From Bordetella holmesii ATCC 51541 (GTDB lineage Bacteria; Pseudomonadota; Gammaproteobacteria; Burkholderiales; Burkholderiaceae_B), in NCBI GenBank assembly GCA_000612485.1, contig CP007494.1:620001-684000 (forward strand): 64,000 bases of DNA. Direction: 5' to 3'. Below are positions 29,112 to 42,237 of the stretch, in pieces. The notes beneath the pieces were generated by a model that had not been told where the DNA came from, ran no database searches, and saw nothing but the letters and a program-made list of their open reading frames with translations. Within the stretch, counting starts at the first letter, position 1, and each line of letters opens with the position of its first letter. The position numbers were made by a program, and so were the translations under genes.

Positions 29112-29537
29112 TCAACGGCTGTGGATGTTGATCTCGGGGAAGAAGAACGCGACTTCCACGGCGGCGGTTTCCGGAGCATCCGAACCGTGCACGGCGTTGG
29201 CATCGATGCTGTCGGCGAAGTCGGCGCGGATGGTGCCCGGGGCGGCCTTCTTGGGATCGGTGGCACCCATCAGGTCACGGTTGGTCTGGATGGCGTTTTC
29301 GCCTTCGAGAACCTGGATGAACACGGGACCGGAGACCATGAAGTCGACCAGGTCCTTGAAGAAGGGGCGTTCTTTGTGCACGGCGTAGAAGCGCTCGGCA
29401 TCGGCGCGCGACAGTTGCTGCAAGCGGGCGGCGATGACCTTCAGGCCGGCCTGCTCGAAGCGGGCAACGATCTGACCGATGACGTTCTTGGCGACGGCAT
29501 CAGGCTTGATGATCGAGAGGGTACGTTGAATCGACAT
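29112..29537 (-). CDS. ndk: Nucleoside diphosphate kinase
   Basis: A 141-residue enzyme that balances nucleoside triphosphate pools by transferring gamma-phosphate through a phosphohistidine. The catalytic histidine is in [21 protein letters not shown] opens the protein. Probable first gene of the leftward block running to hflC, divergent from valS. Confidence 0.97.
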   Translation of the reverse strand: MSIQRTLSIIKPDAVAKNVIGQIVARFEQAGLKVIAARLQQLSRADAERFYAVHKERPFFKDLVDFMVSGPVFIQVLEGENAIQTNRDLMGATDPKKAAPGTIRADFADSIDANAVHGSDAPETAAVEVAFFFPEINIHSR

Positions 29538-29856
29538 GGAAACTCCAAAGTCTGCTGAGACAGTTTTATGCTGAGGGAATTTGACGCGAGTCCGGACAAA
29601 GCGTTCCGCGAATGGCTTCGCTGCATCTCTTGCGCCTGGCCGTTTTGCGCAGGCAAGGACGCAATCACGCGCCCGAACTCGTCAAAACCCGGATTCGGCA
29701 CTGCCAACCAGTCAGATTTCTCCAATAAAAACAGGGACTTCTAAAAGGTTTACAGTAACCCAACATTCTAGCACGGCGACAAAAACCTATTACATCTTAA
29801 AATCAGTGGTTTGCCTGGCCGGCTTTTGCTGGCCCCCTGTCTGCCGGAACCCCGTA
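29538..29856. promoter_or_regulatory. Divergent intergenic region between ndk and valS
   Basis: This 319-bp region must carry promoters for ndk (leftward) and valS (rightward). The half nearest valS is AT-rich. TTTACA about 100 bases before the valS ATG is a possible -35 element, but I cannot assign a convincing pair. The valS frame is open through most of this region, yet the conserved protein starts only at 29857. No RNA gene was seen. Confidence 0.4.
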
Positions 29857-32736
29857 ATGACTCAAGCTGCCGACCCCAAAAACGACACTGCGGAGCTCTC
29901 AAAGAGCTTCGAGCCCACCGATATCGAATCACGCTGGTATGACGAATGGAACCTTCGCGGCTACTTCCAGGCAGGCCGCCACGTAGAAACAGGGACCGAC
30001 CCTCAGCCCTATTGCATCCAGTTCCCGCCGCCGAACGTGACGGGCACGCTGCATATGGGCCATGCCTTCAATCAGACCATCATGGATGGCCTGATCCGCT
30101 ACCACCGCATGACGGGCGATGACACCGTTTTCATCCCTGGCACCGATCACGCCGGCATCGCCACGCAGATCGTGGTCGAACGCCAACTGGACGCGCAGAA
30201 ACTCTCGCGCCACGACTTGGGGCGCGAGCGCTTCGTCGAGAAAGTGTGGGAATGGAAAGAACAGTCCGGCAACACCATCACCAGCCAAGTGCGCCGCCTG
30301 GGCGCCTCGGCGGACTGGCCACGCGAGTACTTCACGATGGACGACCGCATGTCGCGCGGCGTCGTCCAGACGTTCGTTGAGCTCTACCGCCAGGGCCTTA
30401 TCTACCGCGGCAAGCGGCTGGTGAATTGGGATCCCAAGCTGCTGACCGCCGTCTCCGACCTCGAGGTGCAATCCGAGGAGACCGATGGCCACATGTGGCA
30501 CATCCTCTACCCCTTCGTCGACGGCCCGCAAACCATCATCGACGAGGAAGGCAATCCGGTCACCCTGCGCGGCATGACCATCGCGACCACCCGCCCCGAG
30601 ACCATGCTCGCCGATGGGGCCCTGTGCGTGCATCCCGACGACCCGCGCTACAAGCACCTGGTGGGCAAGCTGGTCGAACTGCCCCTGTGCGACCGCAACA
30701 TCCCCATCATCGCAGACGACTTCGTCGATCCGAAATTCGGCACCGGCTGCGTGAAGATCACCGGGGCGCATGATTTCAACGACTACGCCTGCGCGTTGCG
30801 CCACAAACTGCCGTTGATCGTCATCTTTACGCTCGACGCTCACATCAACGAAAACGGCCCCACGCAATTCCAGGGTCTGGAGCGCTACGAAGCCCGCAAG
30901 GCCGTCGTCGCCGAGCTTGAGCAAAAAGGATACCTGGTCAAGGTCGAGCCGCACAAGATGATGCAGCCCAAGGGCGATCGCACTGGTGTGGTGCTCGAAC
31001 CCATGCTGACCGATCAGTGGTTCGTCGCCATGAGCGAACCGGCCCCGGAGGGCACGTTCAATCCCGGCAAGAGCATCACCGAGGTGGCATTGCAGGCCGT
31101 GGCCGACGGTAGTATTCAGTTCTATCCCGAGAACTGGACCACTATCTATAACCAGTGGCTCAACAATATCCAGGATTGGTGCATCTCCCGCCAGTTGTGG
31201 TGGGGCCACCAGATTCCTGCGTGGTATGCCGAGGACGGCCGTTGCTTTGTGGCCCACTCCGAAGAAGAGGCACTGGAGTTGGCCCGCGCCGCTGGCGTGA
31301 CCGGTCCGCTGACACGTGACCCGGATGTATTGGACACCTGGTTTTCCTCCGGCCTCGTACCGTTTACGACGCTTGGCTGGCCCGAGAAGACCGAAGACCT
31401 GGCCCGCTATCTGCCGTCCAGCGTGCTGGTCACGGGCTTTGACATCATTTTCTTCTGGGTCGCGCGCATGGTGATGCTCACCATGCACATGACCGGCAAC
31501 ATTCCGTTCAAGCACGTTTACGTGCATGGACTGATCCGCGATGCCGACGGCCATAAGATGAGCAAATCCAAAGGCAACACGCTGGATCCCGTCGACCTCA
31601 TCGACGGCATCGACCTGGAACAGCTCGTAGCCAAGCGCACCTATGGCTTGATGAACCCAAAGCAGGCCGGCTCGATTGAAAAGGCCACGCGCCGCCAGTT
31701 CCCCGATGGCATTCCGGCTTTCGGTACGGACGCACTGCGCTTTACCATGGCGGCCTACGCCACGCTGGGCCGCAATATCAATTTCGACCTCAAGTGCTGC
31801 GAGGGTTACCGCAACTTCTGCAACAAGCTCTGGAACGCTACCCGCTTCGTGCTGATGAACACGGAAGGCCACGCTCTGCATGGCACCGAGCAAGGCGAGC
31901 TGTCCTTTGCGGATCGTTGGATCGTCAGCCAATTGCAAGCGTTGGAAGCAGACATTGCGCGCGGCTTTGACGACTACCGCTTCGACAATATCGCCAATGC
32001 GTTGTATCGCTACGTCTGGGATGAGTACTGCGACTGGTATCTCGAACTGGCCAAGGTTCAGATCCAGACCGGCACCCCTGCCCAGCAACTGGGCACTCGC
32101 CGCACGCTCATCCGCGTGCTGGAAGTCGTCCTGCGCCTGGCTCACCCCATCATCCCATTCATTACGGAAGAGCTCTGGCAGAAAGTTTCGGTCGTCGCCG
32201 GCAAACGCATCGCCGGCCACGCCGACAGCGTCAGCGTGCAGCCCTACCCGCGCGCCAATCCCGCCGCGATCGACCTCGAGGCGGAAGCCGAAGTCGCTGA
32301 ACTCAAGGCCCAGATCGAAGCCGTGCGCGCGCTGCGCGGCGAGATGGGCCTGTCGCCGGCGCAGCGCGTCCCGCTGATCGCGCAGGGTGACGCCGCCCTG
32401 CTGCGCCGCAATGCGCCGTATCTCGCGGCGCTTGCCAAACTCAGCCAGGTCGATGTTGCCGACACGCTGCCCGACGCCGGAGCCCCTGTGCAGGTGGTGG
32501 GAAAGGCCAGGCTCATGCTGCATGTCGAAGTCGACGTCGTGGCCGAGCGCGCGCGCCTGGACAAGGAGATCGCCCGCCTGGAGGGCGAGATCGGCAAAGC
32601 TGCCGGCAAACTGAGCAACCCCAGTTTTGTCGAACGGGCGCCAGCCGCCGTGGTTGAACAAGAAAAGGCCCGCGTGGCCCAGTTCAACGAAACGCTGGCC
32701 AAGGTGCGCGACCAGCGCGGCAAGCTGGGTAATTAA
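29857..32736 (+). CDS. valS: Valine--tRNA ligase
   Basis: A class I aminoacyl-tRNA synthetase of 959 residues. Motifs are [14 protein letters not shown] (HIGH), the CP1 editing domain with [18 protein letters not shown], the anticodon domain, and a C-terminal coiled coil ([18 protein letters not shown]). The ATG at 29857, starting [10 protein letters not shown], is preferred to the longer open frame. It ends in a strong terminator into which an IS1001-like element has inserted. Confidence 0.96.
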   Translation: MTQAADPKNDTAELSKSFEPTDIESRWYDEWNLRGYFQAGRHVETGTDPQPYCIQFPPPNVTGTLHMGHAFNQTIMDGLIRYHRMTGDDTVFIPGTDHAGIATQIVVERQLDAQKLSRHDLGRERFVEKVWEWKEQSGNTITSQVRRLGASADWPREYFTMDDRMSRGVVQTFVELYRQGLIYRGKRLVNWDPKLLTAVSDLEVQSEETDGHMWHILYPFVDGPQTIIDEEGNPVTLRGMTIATTRPETMLADGALCVHPDDPRYKHLVGKLVELPLCDRNIPIIADDFVDPKFGTGCVKITGAHDFNDYACALRHKLPLIVIFTLDAHINENGPTQFQGLERYEARKAVVAELEQKGYLVKVEPHKMMQPKGDRTGVVLEPMLTDQWFVAMSEPAPEGTFNPGKSITEVALQAVADGSIQFYPENWTTIYNQWLNNIQDWCISRQLWWGHQIPAWYAEDGRCFVAHSEEEALELARAAGVTGPLTRDPDVLDTWFSSGLVPFTTLGWPEKTEDLARYLPSSVLVTGFDIIFFWVARMVMLTMHMTGNIPFKHVYVHGLIRDADGHKMSKSKGNTLDPVDLIDGIDLEQLVAKRTYGLMNPKQAGSIEKATRRQFPDGIPAFGTDALRFTMAAYATLGRNINFDLKCCEGYRNFCNKLWNATRFVLMNTEGHALHGTEQGELSFADRWIVSQLQALEADIARGFDDYRFDNIANALYRYVWDEYCDWYLELAKVQIQTGTPAQQLGTRRTLIRVLEVVLRLAHPIIPFITEELWQKVSVVAGKRIAGHADSVSVQPYPRANPAAIDLEAEAEVAELKAQIEAVRALRGEMGLSPAQRVPLIAQGDAALLRRNAPYLAALAKLSQVDVADTLPDAGAPVQVVGKARLMLHVEVDVVAERARLDKEIARLEGEIGKAAGKLSNPSFVERAPAAVVEQEKARVAQFNETLAKVRDQRGKLGN

Positions 32737-32746
32737 GCGCTCCAAT

Positions 32747-32786
32747 GAAAAATCCCCCGCTGGCAATCAGACGGGGGATTTTTTTT
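32747..32786 (+). terminator. Intrinsic terminator of valS, T-tract targeted by the IS
   Basis: AATCCCCCG and CGGGGGATT form a 9-bp GC-rich stem, followed by eight T. The IS1001-like copy 2 begins directly after the eighth T, and the eight T are repeated on its far side. The terminator itself is still complete. Confidence 0.9.
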
Positions 32787-32789
32787 GGT

Positions 32790-34010
32790 TCATCGAGGAA
32801 TACCGGGGAATGCAGACCGGATCTTGAGGAAGAAGTACTCCTGATCGCGGTAGCCGTAGGCGCGGCGCTTGATGACTTTGATGGTGTTGTTGATGCCCTC
32901 GACGATGCTGGTGTTGAGCCGGTGGCGACAGCGAGACAGAATCCCGTGCAGATAGGCTTTTAGCTTGAGCGCGAAGTGAGCCAAGGCGGCGATGCCGCTG
33001 CCCTGAGCCTGTTGCAGCCAGTGATCCCATGCCTGGCGGGCGTAGCCGGGGTGTTGGTAGAACCACAGCTGTTTGAGCTCATCGCGCATCAGATAAGCGG
33101 TGAGCAAGGGCTGGTTGGCCTGGAGCAACTCGTCCAACTTTACCGATTGGCACGGATCGAGGTTTTTGCGATTGCGCAGCAGTAGCCAGCGACTGGACTT
33201 GATCACCCGGCGGGCCGGCTTGTCGTGCCGCAACTGGTTCGCTTGGTCTACACGCACCCGGTCTATCACTTCACGGCCGTACTTGGCCACGACGTGGAAC
33301 AGGTCGTAGACGATCTCGGCGTTGGGGCAGTTGGCCTGGATCTCCAGCTCATAGGCCGTCGTCATGTCGATCGCTACGGCCCGGATCTGCTGGGCAACCC
33401 CAGTTGGCAGTTGTTCGAAGAAGGCTCTGGCCGTCTCGCGCGAGCGGCCATCACCGATCCATAGCACCTGACGGCGGATCGGATCGACAACGACCGTGGC
33501 ATAACGATGGCCCTTGTGTAGAGCGAACTCGTCCATCGCTAGGTAGTGGATCTGGCTCCAGTCCGGCTCTTGGATCGCCCGTCGCAGCAGGGCCTTGTCC
33601 AGCGCCTTGACCGTGTGCCAACCCAGTTGGAAGAAGCGCGCCACGGCCAGAATGTTGCTGGACTCAAGCAACTGGCTGACCGCCTCGGCCAGCCGGTCGG
33701 TCACTCGCTGGTAACGGCCCAGCCAGCTCAGCCTCTCCAGATGCGGTCCACCGCACTGCTCGCACCAGACCCGCCGACGCGGCACTACCAGCGTCACTCG
33801 CAGCGCCATTAGCGGCAGATCCCGCACCCGGCGCGTGGTCGTCTCATGCACCTGCCGACATCGGTTGCCGCAGTGCTCGCAGTGCATCGTTCGCGCTGAA
33901 GGCTTCAGGTAAATCGTGACCGTCCGGCTCTCACCTTCAGGCCACACGACCCGCTCCACCCGATAACCTTCCCACCCATCCAACCTCTCGATCGTCTTGC
34001 GGTCCAGCAT
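32790..34010 (-). CDS. ISL3-family transposase (IS1001-like), copy 2
   Basis: A 406-residue transposase starting MLDRKTIERLDGW, intact, with the zinc-finger-like cysteines, DDE core residues and C-terminal RAYGYRDQEYFFLK as in copy 1. A few base differences, such as GGGGTT against AGGAGT around plus-strand 33396, distinguish the copies, so they are not an assembly duplicate. Confidence 0.95.
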   Translation of the reverse strand: MLDRKTIERLDGWEGYRVERVVWPEGESRTVTIYLKPSARTMHCEHCGNRCRQVHETTTRRVRDLPLMALRVTLVVPRRRVWCEQCGGPHLERLSWLGRYQRVTDRLAEAVSQLLESSNILAVARFFQLGWHTVKALDKALLRRAIQEPDWSQIHYLAMDEFALHKGHRYATVVVDPIRRQVLWIGDGRSRETARAFFEQLPTGVAQQIRAVAIDMTTAYELEIQANCPNAEIVYDLFHVVAKYGREVIDRVRVDQANQLRHDKPARRVIKSSRWLLLRNRKNLDPCQSVKLDELLQANQPLLTAYLMRDELKQLWFYQHPGYARQAWDHWLQQAQGSGIAALAHFALKLKAYLHGILSRCRHRLNTSIVEGINNTIKVIKRRAYGYRDQEYFFLKIRSAFPGIPR

Positions 34011-34019
34011 GATCCCGGC

Positions 34020-34047
34020 CTTGATCCTTGAAAAATCAAGGATCAAG
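34020..34047. promoter_or_regulatory. Hairpin upstream of the IS1001-like transposase, copy 2
   Basis: The same 11-bp stem as in copy 1 (CTTGATCCTTG / CAAGGATCAAG), between the inverted repeat and the transposase start at 34010. trmD transcripts read directly into this element, which makes a read-through safeguard plausible here. Confidence 0.45.
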
Positions 34048-34058
34048 CGTAACGGCAA

Positions 34059-34922
34059 TCAAGCACGGCTCCACGCTATTCCGCGATGAACCTTTTTTTT
34101 CGCATGGATCATGCCTGTGGGCTTGCGGCGCCGGCGCTTGCGCGGATCGACTGGCGGCTCCAGCCCCTGCAGTAGCGCGAGCTGGCACTCATCGGCGTGA
34201 TCCAGCCAACCGTTGGCACGAGCCTGCCCAATGAGCTCTGGGCGCCGGGCCAACGTAAGCCGCAAGGACTGATCACGCCGCCAGCGTGCAATGCGCGCAT
34301 GGTGGCCACTGAGCAGTTCGGCCGGCACGGCCTGACCCTCATACGCTTCGGGGCGGGTGTAGTGCGGACTATCCAGCAAGCCGGATAAGCTGTCGTTGAA
34401 CGAATCCTGCAATGCGGAGTCGCTATCACCCAGCGCGCCCGGCAACAACCGCACGGCGGCGTCGATGACGGCCAAGGCGGCGATCTCGCCGCCGGACAGC
34501 ACAAAATCGCCTAGGGAGATTTCGAGGGTGACACAACGATCGATGAAGCGCTGATCCAGCCCCTCGTAGCGGCCGCAGACAAGGATAAGCCCGCTGCTGG
34601 CCGCGATTCCTTGAGCCGCAGCCTGATCATAGCGCCGGCCAACCGGGGCCAGCAGCGCCACCGGCGCCTTGTCCAGACCCTGTTCCTGGCGCTGCGCCTG
34701 TGCGGCACACACTGCTGCCTCAAGCGGCGGCGCCATCATCACCATGCCCGGACCACCGCCATAAGGGCGATCGTCCACCGTGCGGTGCACATCCGTCGTG
34801 AAATCGCGCGGGTTCCAGGTATGCAATGACCAGAGACCTTGACCATGCGCGCGCCCCGTCACGCCGAGATCACGCACCACCCCGAACATTTCGGGAAACA
34901 GGGTGATGACGTCGATACGCAT
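34059..34922 (-). CDS. trmD: tRNA (guanine-N1)-methyltransferase TrmD
   Basis: A SPOUT-class methyltransferase that makes m1G37 in tRNAs and prevents +1 frameshifting; essential. The start [13 protein letters not shown], the knot segment [13 protein letters not shown] and the [11 protein letters not shown] motif are clear. At 287 residues it is longer than usual. The last ten residues ([10 protein letters not shown]) and the stop at 34059 are encoded by the end of the IS1001-like element. The start overlaps the rimM stop by one base. Confidence 0.94.
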   Translation of the reverse strand: MRIDVITLFPEMFGVVRDLGVTGRAHGQGLWSLHTWNPRDFTTDVHRTVDDRPYGGGPGMVMMAPPLEAAVCAAQAQRQEQGLDKAPVALLAPVGRRYDQAAAQGIAASSGLILVCGRYEGLDQRFIDRCVTLEISLGDFVLSGGEIAALAVIDAAVRLLPGALGDSDSALQDSFNDSLSGLLDSPHYTRPEAYEGQAVPAELLSGHHARIARWRRDQSLRLTLARRPELIGQARANGWLDHADECQLALLQGLEPPVDPRKRRRRKPTGMIHAKKKVHRGIAWSRA

Positions 34923-35515
34923 CAGTCCTCCAGCGGCCAGTCGCTATCGATACGGCGCGCCTGCAGATCCACCGCATGAACGTGGGCCCGCACGAAAGGC
35001 ACTAGCATTTCGCGCGCCCGACCCTTGAGGTCGAGCAACGGTTGACCATCCTCGGTCTGGCAAGCCACCCGCAAAATCGCGTGGGCCGCATTCTCCAGCA
35101 CATCTTCGACCACACCCACGCGGCGCGCCTGACCCTCGGCTTTGCTGAAGAAAGCGCAACCGATCAGATCAACCCAGTAATACTCGTCGTCGGCAGCCTT
35201 CGGAAAGGCCGAGCGCGACACCCACACCGAGCAGCCCTTGAGCGCTTCGGCCTGGTCACGGTCTGCTATCCCTTCGATCTGAGCAACGGCGCTGGCACCA
35301 TGCACCCGGCACTGCTGCACCGAAAAAGCGCGCGCGGCGGCACTGGGGCGCCCCGCAGGCCCGGGAGCAACCAGCCACCAACGAGCGACGGCTCGCAGCA
35401 CATCGGCCTGAGCGGAGTGCGGCTGGACTTTGACCCAACCCTTGACGCCATAAGCCGACACCACACGGCCGAGCTCGACCAGGTCGTCAGGCAGCGCGTC
35501 CGCGTGTTTGGACAT
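34922..35515 (-). CDS. rimM: Ribosome maturation factor RimM
   Basis: A 197-residue 16S rRNA processing factor that binds S19 during 30S head maturation. The N-terminal RimM domain has [18 protein letters not shown], and the PRC-barrel contains [12 protein letters not shown]. It belongs to the rpsP-rimM-trmD cluster, but the gap to rpsP is an unusual 291 bp. Confidence 0.94.
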   Translation of the reverse strand: MSKHADALPDDLVELGRVVSAYGVKGWVKVQPHSAQADVLRAVARWWLVAPGPAGRPSAAARAFSVQQCRVHGASAVAQIEGIADRDQAEALKGCSVWVSRSAFPKAADDEYYWVDLIGCAFFSKAEGQARRVGVVEDVLENAAHAILRVACQTEDGQPLLDLKGRAREMLVPFVRAHVHAVDLQARRIDSDWPLED

Positions 35516-35806
35516 GAGCAGATCCTAGAAATCAATATTCGCGCCCAAGCGCCCTGCCCGATGGCAAGGCGCGGCGCATGTACGCAAACGGCGCAGAAGA
35601 CAAAGCCACGCACAAGGCGTGGCCGAGTCCACAGCACGGAAACCATGCGGCCTCAGAGAGGCCAGACAAGCGAAGACGCGACAAAGAACTGGCCTTCGAC
35701 CGGCGTCCTGGCAATATCCGTGCTTTAAGCTTTATAGGATCGGCAACAATGCCAACCCTGGATCAGGGCTTGACCCAGCTCATGGAGCAGGCAAGCCAAA
35801 TCCGGT
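35516..35806 (-). promoter_or_regulatory. Long rpsP-rimM spacer with two hairpins
   Basis: A 291-bp gap inside what is normally a tight operon. Perfect hairpins lie at 35605-35623 (GCCACGC, 5-base loop, GCGTGGC) and 35649-35663 (GGCCTC, AGA, GAGGCC). In the operon direction the former is followed by CTTTGTCTT, so it could be an attenuator lowering rimM-trmD expression relative to rpsP. No convincing gene is present. Confidence 0.4.
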
Positions 35807-36067
35807 TTAGGCAGCAGCCGAAACCTTGGCCGAGTAACCTTTGACCAGACGCTCGACAGCAGGCGAGAGCTGGGCGCCGTTGTCGGTCCAGTATTTGACG
35901 CGGTCCAGCGCAATGCGCAGGTTTTCCGAGCCATCAGCGCCGACGGGGTTGTAAAAACCCACACGCTCGACGAAACGGCCGTCGCGGCGATTGCGCGAGT
36001 CAGTTGCCACCAGATTGTAAAACGGACGCTTCTTCGAGCCTCCACGGGCCAGACGAATCACCACCAT
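35807..36067 (-). CDS. rpsP: 30S ribosomal protein S16
   Basis: An 86-residue ribosomal protein with the family start [20 protein letters not shown], then [11 protein letters not shown] and the C-terminal [13 protein letters not shown]. Complete, first gene of rpsP-rimM-trmD. Its promoter should lie within the AT-richer 80 bases upstream. Confidence 0.97.
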   Translation of the reverse strand: MVVIRLARGGSKKRPFYNLVATDSRNRRDGRFVERVGFYNPVGADGSENLRIALDRVKYWTDNGAQLSPAVERLVKGYSAKVSAAA

Positions 36068-36510
36068 AGGTAATCCCTTGAATTAGATGTGAAAAACGGG
36101 AAATTCTAGCATCCATACGCGGCCCCTGGCAAATAGCCTGCCGTTTTTTAGCGACATACAAGGTGCTGGCGCGGCGCATTGCCTCCCGCAGGGGCATTTC
36201 GGCTCATGTTCCACCATAGGCACCGCAATCGCTTCACGGGGCAAATGCCACGCGGATGGATCGCAAGACCGGTACCGGCCCATGCGATGCTGGCCGGATG
36301 TATGACGAGTGGGTGCATGACACCTGCTCGGCTAGGCGCAAGCATACACCGTCTGGCTTTTTCAAGGCAGCCGGCCAGCGCACCCCGATCCGGAAACCCC
36401 CGCGAGCCATCTACCCCTACCCCGGCTAAGACATCGGCGAACCGCGGGGCTTTCCCCCAGTTCTGCAGGTTCTGCACAGCACGCGAACCCGCATTACCCG
36501 AGACCGACGT
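36068..36510. other. Gene-free spacer between rpsP and tusA
   Basis: About 440 bases hold the rpsP promoter region at the left. Beyond it is GC-rich sequence whose open frames, including a 109-codon leftward one, lack recognisable domains or a good ribosome-binding site. It may be the remnant of a lost gene. Confidence 0.35.
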
Positions 36511-36540
36511 AAACAGGGCAGCCTGACGGCTGCCCTGTTT
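36511..36540 (-). terminator. Intrinsic terminator after tusA
   Basis: AAACAGGGCAGCC and GGCTGCCCTGTTT form a perfect 13-bp stem with a 4-base loop (TGAC), 27 bp past the tusA stop. T-rich flanks occur on both strands, so it can act in either direction. It closes the leftward alaS-tusA transcript. Confidence 0.85.
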
Positions 36541-36566
36541 GCTAGGCCGAGCCCGATCGATCGAAC

Positions 36567-36804
36567 TCAGCGCCGCCGCACATAGTGGGCGATGCTATCG
36601 CCCTGCACGTCCTGACCGAGCAAAAGATTCCCGCTTTGCTGGCAGAACGCCTGGAAATCGCGCTCAGCCTTGGGATCGGTCGTGATGACCCGCAGGGTCT
36701 GGCCGCTTTCCAACTGCGTCAAGGCCTTCTTGGCACGCAGAATCGGCAACGGGCACGTCAGCCCGCTGACATCGAGCTCCGACGCAACGGGCAGCGCGGC
36801 GAAA

Positions 36805-36818
<14 letters not shown>
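36567..36818 (-). CDS. tusA: TusA/SirA-family sulfur carrier protein
   Basis: An 83-residue sulfur-carrier protein. The CPxP motif is visible in [19 protein letters not shown], with the persulfide-carrying cysteine. It delivers sulfur to tRNA thiolation or other pathways. The start MSDSDFAAL at 36818 overlaps the alaS stop by 14 bp and is preferred to a longer open frame. Confidence 0.9.
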
Positions 36819-39458
<2,640 letters not shown>

Positions 39459-39508
39459 TTATAGAGGGTAGGCGAGCCCTTGCCAGAAAAGCCCAGGGAA
39501 AGCGGGCA

Positions 39509-40532
39509 TCACGGCCCGCTGTCGACGGGACGCACGCAAACAAAACCCGTCGTCCAACCCTCGGTTTCAGTCCATTTCCCGCCGTACGACACGGGCACGG
39601 CCTTGAAGCCGGTCGGGCAGTGGCAGCCACCGGACACAGGATTAAGCATGGACTGTCCCGTATGCAGGGCGCACCGGGTACGGTTGTTATAGCCGTAAGT
39701 GCCCCCGAAACTGCCCTCGCCGGGGCGCCATCGGCCGCGATGGCACTGCAGCAGCTCGCCCTGATCCCCTGGGCGAGTGCGCCCGTCTCGTGAGTGCCGC
39801 AAGCACGACCCAAGACCCTCCTGGCACCTGCCTGCAAATATCCGCCCGCGCTCAAACGATCGCCAGCCACTATCGAGCCTGCGACCGTCAACCCAGCCTG
39901 CAGGCGCGGATCGCGATCATCGCCCACTCTGACATAACGCGGATCCAGCCCGCCATGCGAGCCGGCCCACCCCAAGGGCGTGCCCAACGGTACGACTGGC
40001 AGATCCGCGCGGGGTGGGTTGGGGTAGCTGAACTGCGCTCCCTGCAAGGCTGGCCGGGCGTACCCCCGGCCGCCCCCAAAGGCTGCAACAGCGCACCGAG
40101 GCGCATCAGGTCTGCCTGCCCGGAACGCGTACGCAAGGCGCGGTCTGCCACGACCAGACCGTCCACCCTGCAATGCTCAGAGGGACACTGCTCGCTGGAC
40201 AACACGAGCATCCGCACCCCAAAACCCAAAGGCGACAGAACCGGGAAGCCTACGGGTAACAGTCCGTGTTTTTTTAGCTCATCAAGGGTTGGCGTACGCG
40301 GATCAGCGAATAAGGCTGTCGTCGACGTACCGCCCGCCCAGCCTCCAAGGTCGCGCGCTAACGCCTGCTCCAGGGCCAACCTCACCTGCTCCATCCACTG
40401 CCCGCTGGCCCGCGCAGCGGCTTCTTCGGCTTGCCGCGCCCACTGCCCGGCCGCATATACGGCCACCAACAGCCCGATACTCAGCGCCACGACGAGTTCG
40501 AGCAGCGCAAACCCCTGCTGCCTGCGGCTCAT
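39509..40532 (-). pseudogene. pilV: PilV-like type IVb minor pilin/adhesin, two frameshifts
   Basis: A prepilin with the class signature QQG|FALLELVVAL (cleavage after Gly7, Glu5 of the mature form at residue 12), followed by a PilV-like region and a C-terminal tip domain with GGCHCPTGF and KWTETEGWTTGFVCV. The frame is lost between about 40063 and 40077, in one of two runs of five C, and again in the four-C run at 39766-39769. One added base at each restores continuity. No shufflon recombination sites or recombinase were seen. The start overlaps the pilS stop by 4 bp. Confidence 0.75.
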
Positions 40533-41113
40533 GGAAAGGTAAAGACAAAAGTATTGGATGCCGTGCATTGCGCCGCCGCCCGCAAACCATCGTAGGCTTG
40601 CGCGGGACTGGCGTCGGCATTTTTGACCAGCACCGCGGCTCCCCTGCCCTGCACACTTACCCGTGAAGCCAGCAACTGCATGGCCGCAGCCAGGCCAGGG
40701 CAAGCAGCTGCATGCACGCGATCAAGCGTAAGAGTGAAGGCCGAACCCGCCGCCTGGCCCGGCCGCGCCGCGGCGGCCAGACTGATCGTGCCGTCGTTCA
40801 ATCCATGGAGAACCTGCGCGCCAGCTCCCTGCCCTGTCACCGTCACTACCCCGGACTCGCGTAGCGCCTCGGCCAGTATGGGTGTTTCCATCCCTGCATA
40901 CGGCGCCGGTGCTCCCGTGCCAGCGATTCTGGCGCGTACCACGAAGCGCTGCAGAGCCTCAGCCAATTTGGGTACCCGGCTCTCGACCACATACCCCTGA
41001 ATGGCGGGCACGCCTATTACGGCCACGATAAGCAGAATCGCTGCAACGACGGATATCTCGATCAACGAAAAACCTTGCTGGCACGACCACCTGGGTCGCA
41101 GAAAATCAGACAT
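40529..41113 (-). CDS. pilS: Type IVb major prepilin, PilS-like
   Basis: A 194-residue prepilin. The short leader ends in QQG at Gly14, followed by FSLIEISVVAAILLIVAVIG with the conserved Glu5 of the mature pilin (residue 19). The C-terminal domain has paired cysteines (AACPGLAAA, AQCTASN), as is common in type IVb pilins. It lies between pilR and pilV. The prepilin peptidase (PilU) and PilT usually found between S and V in R64-type loci are absent. Confidence 0.85.
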   Translation of the reverse strand: MSDFLRPRWSCQQGFSLIEISVVAAILLIVAVIGVPAIQGYVVESRVPKLAEALQRFVVRARIAGTGAPAPYAGMETPILAEALRESGVVTVTGQGAGAQVLHGLNDGTISLAAAARPGQAAGSAFTLTLDRVHAAACPGLAAAMQLLASRVSVQGRGAAVLVKNADASPAQAYDGLRAAAQCTASNTFVFTFP

Positions 41114-41136
41114 AGATCACCTCCCGTAAAAACGCG

Positions 41137-42237
41137 TCAGTACGCGGAATAAAAATGTGTCAGGCCATGCCTGAGCTCATCGATCACCCCGTAATGCCAC
41201 AGCACCAGCCCCAACATGGCAGCCACGGTCGACAACAACAACACCCAACGCCAGAACAAGGCCTGTGCGGCCAGGCGCGGCAACCAAGCCTGCTCGATCC
41301 GCTCCCGCGCGCGCGACATGCCAGCCTCGATACCGTGGGCGGCAATCATGTCGCTCATGAACCACCACAGTTGCCGATCGAACAGCCCCGTATCGAACGT
41401 GGAGGCATCCACCTGCCCGGCTTCGACACGCTCGAGCATGTGCGTGATGTGCCCGGCCAGCCACGGCGTGGCGTATTGCCGCAAGGCGGTCAGCGCCATC
41501 CGTAGCCGGGTATCCATGCTGGCCCCATCGCGAATGAGCACCTCCAGCAGGCTCAAGAACCGTATGGCCTGAGCATCCCGATAAAGACGCCACGGGCCGA
41601 TCGCATAACAGTGCCGCCGCCATCGTCCTCGCCAGTTCGCCAGCGACCAGACCCACAAAGTCAACCCCGTTGACGCCCCCACGGCAGCCAACGGTCCCCA
41701 CCAGACGACATGAGCGGCAAACCAGAACAGCAGACGCGTCTGCGGGCCGTGATACTCGTAGGGCAAATCACCAAACACCTGCGCCAGATGCGGCACGGTG
41801 AACAGCGGCACCGCCCACACCGTGCCTACCAGTACCGCCAGTGCCACGACCACCGCTCGCAGGCTGGCGCTCAATTGCTTGCGGGCGGCCTCGGCAAGCT
41901 GGCAAGCCTGGGCCAGATCCTGCAGACCCTGCGCCAGCGCAGCGCTGCCAGCGGCCTGAGCGGTAGCCAGCATGAGGCAGTCCTGGGCGGGCGCCACCCC
42001 GGCCCATAGCGCAGCCAGATTCCCGCCATAGACCCCGCTGGCCTTTGCCCAACGCAACGCCAACCGTCCGCGCCAGTGGCCCCGTCCATAGCGCGCGGCG
42101 TCATTGGCAAAGACTTCACGCAACGCCAGGCGGCCGTCGCTGGCCCGCAGCAGTGCACTCAGGTAGGCGTAGTAGTCGGCGCGAGACCGCTGAAACCGCC
42201 AGGCATCCAGTCGCAGCAACCACCAGGACTCACGCAC
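41137..42237 (-). CDS. pilR: Type IVb pilus inner-membrane platform protein, PilR-like (GspF family)
   Basis: A platform protein with two T2SS-F domains and three or four membrane helices, for example ASLRAVVVALAVLVGTVWAV and WVLLLSTVAAMLGLVLW. It anchors the assembly ATPase. The frame is open further upstream, but the GTG at 42237 (VRESWWLLRLDAW) overlaps the end of pilQ and gives a natural 366 residues. The first Met at 42357 lies inside pilQ. It appears intact. Confidence 0.78.
   Translation of the reverse strand: MRESWWLLRLDAWRFQRSRADYYAYLSALLRASDGRLALREVFANDAARYGRGHWRGRLALRWAKASGVYGGNLAALWAGVAPAQDCLMLATAQAAGSAALAQGLQDLAQACQLAEAARKQLSASLRAVVVALAVLVGTVWAVPLFTVPHLAQVFGDLPYEYHGPQTRLLFWFAAHVVWWGPLAAVGASTGLTLWVWSLANWRGRWRRHCYAIGPWRLYRDAQAIRFLSLLEVLIRDGASMDTRLRMALTALRQYATPWLAGHITHMLERVEAGQVDASTFDTGLFDRQLWWFMSDMIAAHGIEAGMSRARERIEQAWLPRLAAQALFWRWVLLLSTVAAMLGLVLWHYGVIDELRHGLTHFYSAY

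Larger units (their letters stand above)
32787..34092 (-). mobile_element. ISL3-family IS1001-like element, copy 2
   Basis: A 1306-bp element, inverted relative to copy 1 and nearly identical to it. It is bounded by GGTTCATCGAGGAATA and its partner, and flanked by an 8-bp direct repeat of eight T (32779-32786 and 34093-34100), the duplication size expected for ISL3 elements. It lies between the convergent valS and trmD genes, and its end supplies the last codons of trmD. Confidence 0.95.

Noticed and set aside
29929..32766. 945-codon open frame antisense to valS
   Set aside because: Shadow of a high-GC gene: valS on the plus strand has all synthetase motifs, and the antisense product has no recognisable domain.
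15414..34092. Composite transposon formed by the two inverted IS1001-like copies
   Set aside because: The enclosed block is essential housekeeping DNA, and copy 2 has its own perfect 8-bp duplication, so it inserted independently.
36148..36477. 109-codon leftward frame between rpsP and tusA
   Set aside because: No domain, no ribosome-binding site and no recognisable family; treated as spacer.
39509..40100. Shufflon at the pilV 3' end
   Set aside because: No repeated recombination sites, alternative C-terminal segments or Rci-type recombinase were found nearby.
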